Source: Tunturiibacter gelidiferens (lineage in GTDB: Bacteria; Acidobacteriota; Terriglobia; Terriglobales; Acidobacteriaceae). From it: DNA of 64,000 nucleotides. The notes under the pieces are model-generated. The model was given only the letters and a program-made list of their open reading frames with translations. It was not told where the DNA came from and did no database searches. A program made the position numbers and the translations under genes. Below are positions 59,523-64,000 of this stretch, one piece after another (positions within the stretch are counted from its first letter, which is position 1; each line of letters begins with the position of its first letter). Location: NCBI RefSeq assembly GCF_014201335.1, contig NZ_JACHEB010000013.1:1-64000 (forward strand), given 5' to 3'.

Positions 59523-60527
59523 CTAGCGGTCGCGCGAGGTGACGAAGCCGGGGACCCAGAGGAGGGCGCGCTTGGCTTCGGAATCGGGCAGATCGGCGAT
59601 GGTGAGCCGGGCTGCTTCCGCGTAGGCGCAGGCTGTATCCATCGCGTAGTCGATCGAGCCATGACGCTGAAGGATCTCAAGAATCTGCGGGTGAGAGACT
59701 CGCGTGAAGCTCCGGTCGGCGAGAACGGTGCGGATGGCTTCGCGATCGGCTCCCGTGCCACGCTCCAGCGCATGAATGACGGCAAGCGTAGCCTTGCCCT
59801 CGCGAAGGTCTGAGGCTACGGGTTTCCCGAGCACGTCTTCGGCGGCCGTGAGATCGAGAACGTCGTCGACGATCTGGAAAGCGAGGCCGAGATTGCGGCC
59901 ATACTCGCCAAGCTGAGCTTCAATCTCTTCGGGATCGCCAAATTCGTGGGATGGCGTGACGGCAGCGCCGAGCTGCATGGAGACTTTGAAGAGGCACGCG
60001 GTCTTGCGGAAGATGAGGTCGAAATACTCTTCTTCGTTGATGAGGTGACCAAGCTTTTCGATCTGGAGAAGTTCGCCTTCGACCATCTGCTGAGTGAGCG
60101 AGATGAGCAGTTCGAGGACGCGGAAGTTGCGCTCCTCAAGCGCCGTCGAAAACGACTGCATGTAAAGCCAGTCGCCTGCCAGGACGCACTTGGCGTTGCC
60201 CCAGGTAGTGTTCGAGGAGGGCCGCCCACGGCGCGTGTCAGCTTCATCGATGATGTCGTCGTGGACGAGCGTTGCGGTGTGAAGCATCTCCACGACAGCG
60301 CCCAAGCGAATACGGCTCTCACTCGTGCAGCCAAGCGCCTTCGCCGAAAGCAGCAGCAGAAGCGGACGAATCCGCTTGCCGCCACCTGCGATCAGGTAGC
60401 GTGCGATGTCGGTGATGACCTCGACGTTCGACGCCGATTGGCGGGAGAACTCCTGCTCAATGGCGGCTAAATCGTCACGCAGGAGGTCGAACACCTCGGC
60501 TGCCGTCGCGATGGAGAGCGTACTCAC
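59523..60527 (-). CDS. Polyprenyl diphosphate synthase
   Basis: A 334-residue trans-prenyltransferase. The first aspartate-rich motif is LVHDDIIDEADTRRG (DDxxD) and the second is FQIVDDVLDLTA; GGKRIRPLLLLL is also conserved. Chain-length-setting residues before the first motif (EMLHTATL) are small, which favours long products (octaprenyl or longer, for quinones) over farnesyl diphosphate. The length fits IspB-type enzymes. It may supply the menaquinone side chain. It converges with xseB with 12 bases between the stops. Confidence 0.9.
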   Translation of the reverse strand: MSTLSIATAAEVFDLLRDDLAAIEQEFSRQSASNVEVITDIARYLIAGGGKRIRPLLLLLSAKALGCTSESRIRLGAVVEMLHTATLVHDDIIDEADTRRGRPSSNTTWGNAKCVLAGDWLYMQSFSTALEERNFRVLELLISLTQQMVEGELLQIEKLGHLINEEEYFDLIFRKTACLFKVSMQLGAAVTPSHEFGDPEEIEAQLGEYGRNLGLAFQIVDDVLDLTAAEDVLGKPVASDLREGKATLAVIHALERGTGADREAIRTVLADRSFTRVSHPQILEILQRHGSIDYAMDTACAYAEAARLTIADLPDSEAKRALLWVPGFVTSRDR

Positions 60528-60660
60528 TTACTAGTCAGAGTATCAGGATGTGGATTTGGCTTCAGAGTGGGCTCGAAAAAGTAAGTAAGATTTTTGATCG
60601 CAGCAACGGTTTGGCGAGGCGGCAGCGGAATTGGCTGCCGCCGCGCAATGACAGTCAGGC

Positions 60661-61161
60661 TTAGTTCGAGCGGAAGTTCGTAAACTGAAGCTCGACGCCG
60701 ATATCTTTGCCCTTGAGCAGCGCCATGACCTCCTGCAAAACGTCGCGGTCCTTGCTGACGACGCGCACAGTGTCGCCCTGAATGCTGGCCTGCGCCTTCT
60801 TCTTCGAGTCTTTGATCGCCGCGACGATAATCTTTGCCTTCTCGGACGGAATACCCTGCACCAGCTTGATCTTCTGCCGCACGCTCGAGTTCGCCGCCGG
60901 CTCAATCTTCTCAAACTCAAGATTCTTAAGGGACACACCACGCTTAACCAGCTTCTGCGAAAGAATCTCAGTCACCGCCTGAAGCTTGTACTCATCCTGT
61001 GACGCAAGCTGAATCGTGTCTGTGCCTTCGAGCTCGATCTTCGACTTCGAGTCCTTGAGGTCGAAGCGGGCATGAACCTCTTTCGAGGCCTGGTCGATGG
61101 CGTTTTTTACTTCCTGAAGCTCTACTTTGCTGACTACGTCGAAGCTGTTATCGGATGCCAT
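60661..61161 (-). CDS. yajQ: YajQ-family nucleotide-binding protein
   Basis: A 166-residue YajQ. It begins ASDNSFDVVSKVELQEVKNAIDQASKEVHARFDLKDSKS and ends VMALLKGKDIGVELQFTNFRSN, both strictly conserved. YajQ proteins bind nucleotides, and in Xanthomonas a homologue binds cyclic di-GMP and works with a LysR-type regulator. No such partner is adjacent. Confidence 0.95.
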   Translation of the reverse strand: MASDNSFDVVSKVELQEVKNAIDQASKEVHARFDLKDSKSKIELEGTDTIQLASQDEYKLQAVTEILSQKLVKRGVSLKNLEFEKIEPAANSSVRQKIKLVQGIPSEKAKIIVAAIKDSKKKAQASIQGDTVRVVSKDRDVLQEVMALLKGKDIGVELQFTNFRSN

Positions 61162-61218
61162 GGGTGTGTTCCTTCGTCTGTAACTTTGTCGCTCTCTATT
61201 ATGTCAGCGCTCGCGTGT

Positions 61219-62070
61219 TTAGCGCGTCGAGGGGAAGAGATTTTTGAAGTTAGCGGTTGTCAGGTCCGCAAGCTCTTCTGGTGTGATGCCGCGAAGCTCC
61301 GCCAGGGCTACCGCCGTATGCGTGACAAAAGCAGGTTCGTTGCGCTGCCTCCGAAGCGGGATGGGCGCAAGAAATGGCGCGTCCGTCTCGACCAGAATCC
61401 GGTCAGCCGGTGCGCCCACGGCGGCATCGCGAATCCCCTGCGCCTTCGGATACGTCAGGTTCCCCGCGAAAGAAAGATAAAAGCCCGCCGCGAGAGACCG
61501 TTCCGCCTCAGCCGGAGTGCCGGAAAAGCAATGCATAATCCCGGGCAGCGCATGCGGCGTCCAATACTCGTTGATCAACGCAAGCAGATCCTCCCATGCA
61601 TCAGCCTCGCCATACTTTTCCTTAGCCTGCGCCGTCGCCAGTTCGCTGGTGCGGCAGTGGATCAGAATCGGTTTACGCAACTCCGCCGCGATCCGCATCT
61701 GCGCGATGAACGCCTCCTGCTGCGTGGCAATGTCGGGATTCTCAACATGGTAGTAGTCGAGGCCGATCTCTCCGACGGCAACGCATCGTTCCCGCCCGCC
61801 CAACGCCGCCAGCTTTTCAAGAGCCTCGCGCCCCGCGTGAGCCGCCTCCTGCGGGTGAATCCCAGCGCTCGCAAAGACCTGAGGAAGCCCCTCACCCGAG
61901 GTCGTTTCAGCAATCTCAAGCGCCTGGTGCATCGTCGCAGGTCCGTCGCCAATACCGATTGCGAGAACCGTATGAACCCCTGCAGCGTAGGCGCGGCGCA
62001 GCACCTCCTCGCGCTCGGTCGGAGTCTCGTTGTAAAAGTCGAGGTGGGCGTGAGAGTCAATCAGAGGCAT
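61219..62070 (-). CDS. tatD: TatD-family metal-dependent hydrolase
   Basis: A 283-residue TatD-type amidohydrolase with 3'-5' exonuclease activity in characterised members. The metal motif DSHAHLDF (residues 4-11), AVGEIGLDYY, ILIHCR and the RILVETDAPFLAP segment are complete. Upstream lies yajQ on the same strand. In many bacteria tatD sits next to metG; here a cupin and a PEP-CTERM gene lie between. Confidence 0.94.
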   Translation of the reverse strand: MPLIDSHAHLDFYNETPTEREEVLRRAYAAGVHTVLAIGIGDGPATMHQALEIAETTSGEGLPQVFASAGIHPQEAAHAGREALEKLAALGGRERCVAVGEIGLDYYHVENPDIATQQEAFIAQMRIAAELRKPILIHCRTSELATAQAKEKYGEADAWEDLLALINEYWTPHALPGIMHCFSGTPAEAERSLAAGFYLSFAGNLTYPKAQGIRDAAVGAPADRILVETDAPFLAPIPLRRQRNEPAFVTHTAVALAELRGITPEELADLTTANFKNLFPSTR

Positions 62071-62169
62071 CTCTTTCAGGGTATCGCATGAGCGAGCAAC
62101 CGCAATCCTGCCCCAAGCACGACAAAGTAGTTGATGACTGATTTAGTTCGGACCGCGTAGTATGTCTGC

Positions 62170-62634
62170 ATGAAAAATTTGAACCGTCGCGAACTTTGTG
62201 TTGCTCTATCGGCTCTTGCAGCGATGGGCGGTGCCGTGGCCGAGGGACAAAATAACGCGGCCGGTGCAGAGCCGGTGCTCGCCCACTCCGAGATATTCCC
62301 CTTCGACAAGCTGCCGGTACACGCCTCCGCGAACGGCATGGCCAGCCGCGCAGTGATTCAGGGCCGTCTGGCCACAGGCGAGTTTGTCGAGGTCCATGAG
62401 ACCGCGTTGCCGCCGGGCCAGATGCCGCATCCGCCGCACCGGCACACGCACTCGGAGTTCCTGCTCATCCGCGAAGGAAAACTCGAAGCCACCAGCGACG
62501 GCAAGACGGGCATCGTCGAGCCCGGCGGAGTCATCTTCACCGCGTCCGGCGTGTTGCACAGCTTGAAGAACGTCGGCGACGTCATGGCAAACTACTTCGT
62601 CGTCGCAGTCGGCGTGCAGAAGGTTATCGTCTAA
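62170..62634 (+). CDS. Exported cupin-domain protein
   Basis: A 154-residue cupin with a twin-arginine-like signal (NLNRRELCVALSALAAMGG, ending about residue 25). The cupin motifs are PPHRHTHSEFLLIREGKLEATSDG (residues about 80-105, with H-x-H and E) and IFTASGVLHSLKN. Such secreted cupins are of unknown function. It is a single-gene transcript divergent from tatD. Confidence 0.85.
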   Translation: MKNLNRRELCVALSALAAMGGAVAEGQNNAAGAEPVLAHSEIFPFDKLPVHASANGMASRAVIQGRLATGEFVEVHETALPPGQMPHPPHRHTHSEFLLIREGKLEATSDGKTGIVEPGGVIFTASGVLHSLKNVGDVMANYFVVAVGVQKVIV

Positions 62635-62652
62635 AGGGAGTCAGCCGCGGAG

Positions 62653-63216
62653 TCAGTTCGCTGCCGAACCGGAACCCGACCCAAGCCTCTTCCGCGCAAT
62701 GCCGATCAGACCCAGCACCCCGGTGCCGAACAGACCGAGCGTGGACGGTTCAGGCGTCTGCGCAGTCGTCTCCGGCGTGATGCTGAGGCTGTAGTCGAGG
62801 ACAGGTGGATCGCCCTTAGGGTTGATCGCACCCAGGTCAAAGGTCCCCGTCAGGAAGGTGGGATTGGCCGCGTCAGGCGCGAAGAGCGTAGGGCCGAAGA
62901 GTCTTCCAGGGACCAGGCCAAGACTCAAGCCGCCGCCGAAGCGGAGCGTTGGAAAATCAATGGATTCCATAGCACTGACCCCATTCGTGGTGACCAGCGT
63001 GGAGACGATAAAAGCTGTCTCTGAACCGGGCAGGCATGAGGTGATGATGCCGGTGGGGCAGGTACTCTCATTCCCTGGAGGTGAAGCTGGCAGGGAAAAC
63101 GTGACATCGAGGCCATTGCCGGTGATGACGAAATCGTCGATTGTGTCGGCGCGGGCGGTGAGAGGAAGAACCAAGGCAGAGGCGAGCAGGGTAAGGGGGA
63201 AGACAATCTTTCTCAT
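62653..63216 (-). CDS. PEP-CTERM sorting domain protein
   Basis: A 187-residue exported protein. A signal peptide (about residues 1-23) leads to a strand-rich body with DTIDDFVITGNGLDVTFSLPASPPG, a common opening of acidobacterial PEP-CTERM proteins. The C-terminus has TPEPSTLGLFGTGVLGLIGIARKRL: the PEP motif, a hydrophobic helix and basic residues, the sorting signal processed by exosortase. No exosortase is in the window. The start at 63216 is favoured because the protein then begins directly with the signal peptide; the frame extends to 63288. Confidence 0.83.
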   Translation of the reverse strand: MRKIVFPLTLLASALVLPLTARADTIDDFVITGNGLDVTFSLPASPPGNESTCPTGIITSCLPGSETAFIVSTLVTTNGVSAMESIDFPTLRFGGGLSLGLVPGRLFGPTLFAPDAANPTFLTGTFDLGAINPKGDPPVLDYSLSITPETTAQTPEPSTLGLFGTGVLGLIGIARKRLGSGSGSAAN

Positions 63217-63310
63217 CGGTGAGAGCTTCTTTCCAGTGCTCTGGATAAATTTACGCACAAGCATGCGTCTGCCGGGATGAGTTGTCAAGCAGATTTCTTA
63301 GCCCTGAAGT

Positions 63311-64000
63311 CTATTTCAATCTCGAGCCGACGGGGATGTCTTCGGCAAACGTCGCGAGGACGGGTTTACCATCGTCGCCGTGCGAGGCGGCCAGCAGCAT
63401 GCCATGAGACTCCAGGCCGCGCATCTTGCGGGGAGCGAGGTTTGCGATGACGACGATCTTTTTGCCGAGAAGCTCCTCCGGCGTGTACCACTCGGCGATC
63501 CCCGAGAGGATCTGGCGCTTTTCGTAGCCGAGATCGACCTCGAGGCGAAGCAGCTTGTCGGCCTTCGGAATGCGCTCGGCAACGATAATCTGCGCAACGC
63601 GAAGATCGATCTTGACGAAGTCGTCGATGACGATCTGCGGAGTATCGGGAATATCCGATCGAGCCGCCGAATTGGCGAAGACCCCGGAGGCACGTGCTTC
63701 TGTGTGGGACGGAGTGCCGGGGCGTTCAGTGGAGATGGCGTAACTGCCTCCGACCGTCATTCCCGGCGCTGGCTCCGCCAGCGACGAAGTTCGGGGGGCC
63801 GCTGCGGGATCGGTAGGATCGGTCGGCGCGGCGGAGGTGTGCGTCGTCGTCTCGTCCACGAACTTCGAGGGTTTTGGGTGTTCGGGCTTCTGAGGAGTAG
63901 AGGTGGGATTTTCCATATCGATCATGACCTGCGCGAGTCCTTTGTCTGCTCGTGGAAAGATAGGGGCGAGTGCGCCGAGCTTCGTACCGGGTTTCAGTCC
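63311..64000 (-). CDS. metG: Methionyl-tRNA synthetase, C-terminal part (gene continues past the window)
   Basis: The open frame runs without stop to the right edge and reads GLKPGTKLGALAPIFPRADK at the boundary, which fits the end of the anticodon-binding domain of MetG. A linker of about 95 residues (proline-, threonine- and alanine-rich) follows. The last 110 residues are a tRNA-binding EMAP/Trbp111-like OB-fold: VKIDLRVAQIIVAERIPKADKLLRLEVDLG, KKIVVIANLAPRKMRGLESHGMLLAAS. Such a domain improves tRNA binding and often sits at the C-terminus of MetG. The catalytic domain lies outside the window. An ATG at 63925 lies within this frame, but I do not think it is the start. Confidence 0.87.
   Translation of the reverse strand, partial: GLKPGTKLGALAPIFPRADKGLAQVMIDMENPTSTPQKPEHPKPSKFVDETTTHTSAAPTDPTDPAAAPRTSSLAEPAPGMTVGGSYAISTERPGTPSHTEARASGVFANSAARSDIPDTPQIVIDDFVKIDLRVAQIIVAERIPKADKLLRLEVDLGYEKRQILSGIAEWYTPEELLGKKIVVIANLAPRKMRGLESHGMLLAASHGDDGKPVLATFAEDIPVGSRLK

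Noticed and set aside
60613..60640. Hairpin GGCAGC/GCTGCC as a terminator of yajQ
   Set aside because: The stem is short and no T-run follows in the minus-strand direction; it may be part of a repeat.
63311..63925. A free-standing tRNA-binding protein (Trbp111/CsaA type) starting at the ATG at 63925
   Set aside because: The frame continues without stop to the right edge and matches the end of a MetG anticodon-binding region, so it is the 3' part of metG.
1..64000. CRISPR arrays, insertion sequences, prophage, rRNA or tRNA genes
   Set aside because: I saw no regularly spaced repeats, transposase, integrase, phage structural gene or structured RNA gene of these kinds.

Overview
The window looks like chromosomal DNA of a soil acidobacterium of the Acidobacteriaceae type (Edaphobacter, Granulicella, Terriglobus or a relative). 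This is inferred from gene content, not from a marker gene. The signs are two secreted VWA-domain proteins of the kind abundant in Acidobacteria, a PEP-CTERM protein, an LptC/LptA-like giant upstream of lptB and rpoN, a bifunctional homocysteine methyltransferase/methylenetetrahydrofolate reductase, and strongly G/C-ending codons. I see no rRNA, tRNA, CRISPR array, phage or complete insertion sequence.

Layout. Positions 1-5434 are accessory and regulatory: a possible structured leader of a gene leaving the left edge, an ArsR/SRPBCC pair, a secreted DinB protein, and an ECF42-type sigma factor with a TPR tail flanked by two DGPF (YCII-like) proteins and a RibD_C reductase-like protein. 5435-12260 has a tandem VOC protein, a dispersed-repeat region, moaD and moaE, a VWA protein, an inositol monophosphatase, a Nudix hydrolase and a 7Fe ferredoxin. 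12261-25570 mixes housekeeping genes (recO, yjbQ, glyQ, glyS) with two SDR enzymes, an HxlR regulator, an ArsP/YraQ-like permease, an ArgA-like acetyltransferase and an OpgC-like membrane protein.

25800-37443 is a dense, nearly all-plus-strand core block: LptC/LptA-like giant, lptB, rpoN, hpf, rapZ, an MsbA-type exporter, yicC, gmk, rpoZ and an iron-sulfur uracil-DNA glycosylase. It links lipopolysaccharide export, sigma-54, ribosome hibernation and nucleotide metabolism. 37444-44400 reads as an accessory insert. It starts with about 750 bases without genes, then carries an unusual fusion of a RibD_C-like domain to a SpoIIE-type phosphatase, an alpha/beta hydrolase with a TPR tail, a lipoprotein RNase T2, and an alcohol dehydrogenase with an AraC regulator.

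44457-52581 returns to core functions: priA, an HU protein, dcd, a LuxR-type regulator, a SYLF lipid-binding protein preceded by a very long terminator hairpin, then lpxL, lpxD and an uncharacterised P-loop protein. 52652-57150 on the minus strand encodes two secreted ferritin-like proteins, a PIG-L/BshB-type deacetylase and a lipoprotein. 57334-64000 holds the bifunctional methionine/folate enzyme, xseB, a polyprenyl synthase, yajQ, tatD, a cupin, a PEP-CTERM protein and the 3' part of metG, which runs off the right edge.

The strongest candidates for something new are the RibD_C-phosphatase fusion (38190-39596) and its stand-alone relative beside the ECF42 module, the shared promoter-like motifs of that module, the 152-bp inverted-repeat element at 25616-25767, the P-loop protein after lpxD, and MoaD ending in GGFDW instead of GG.
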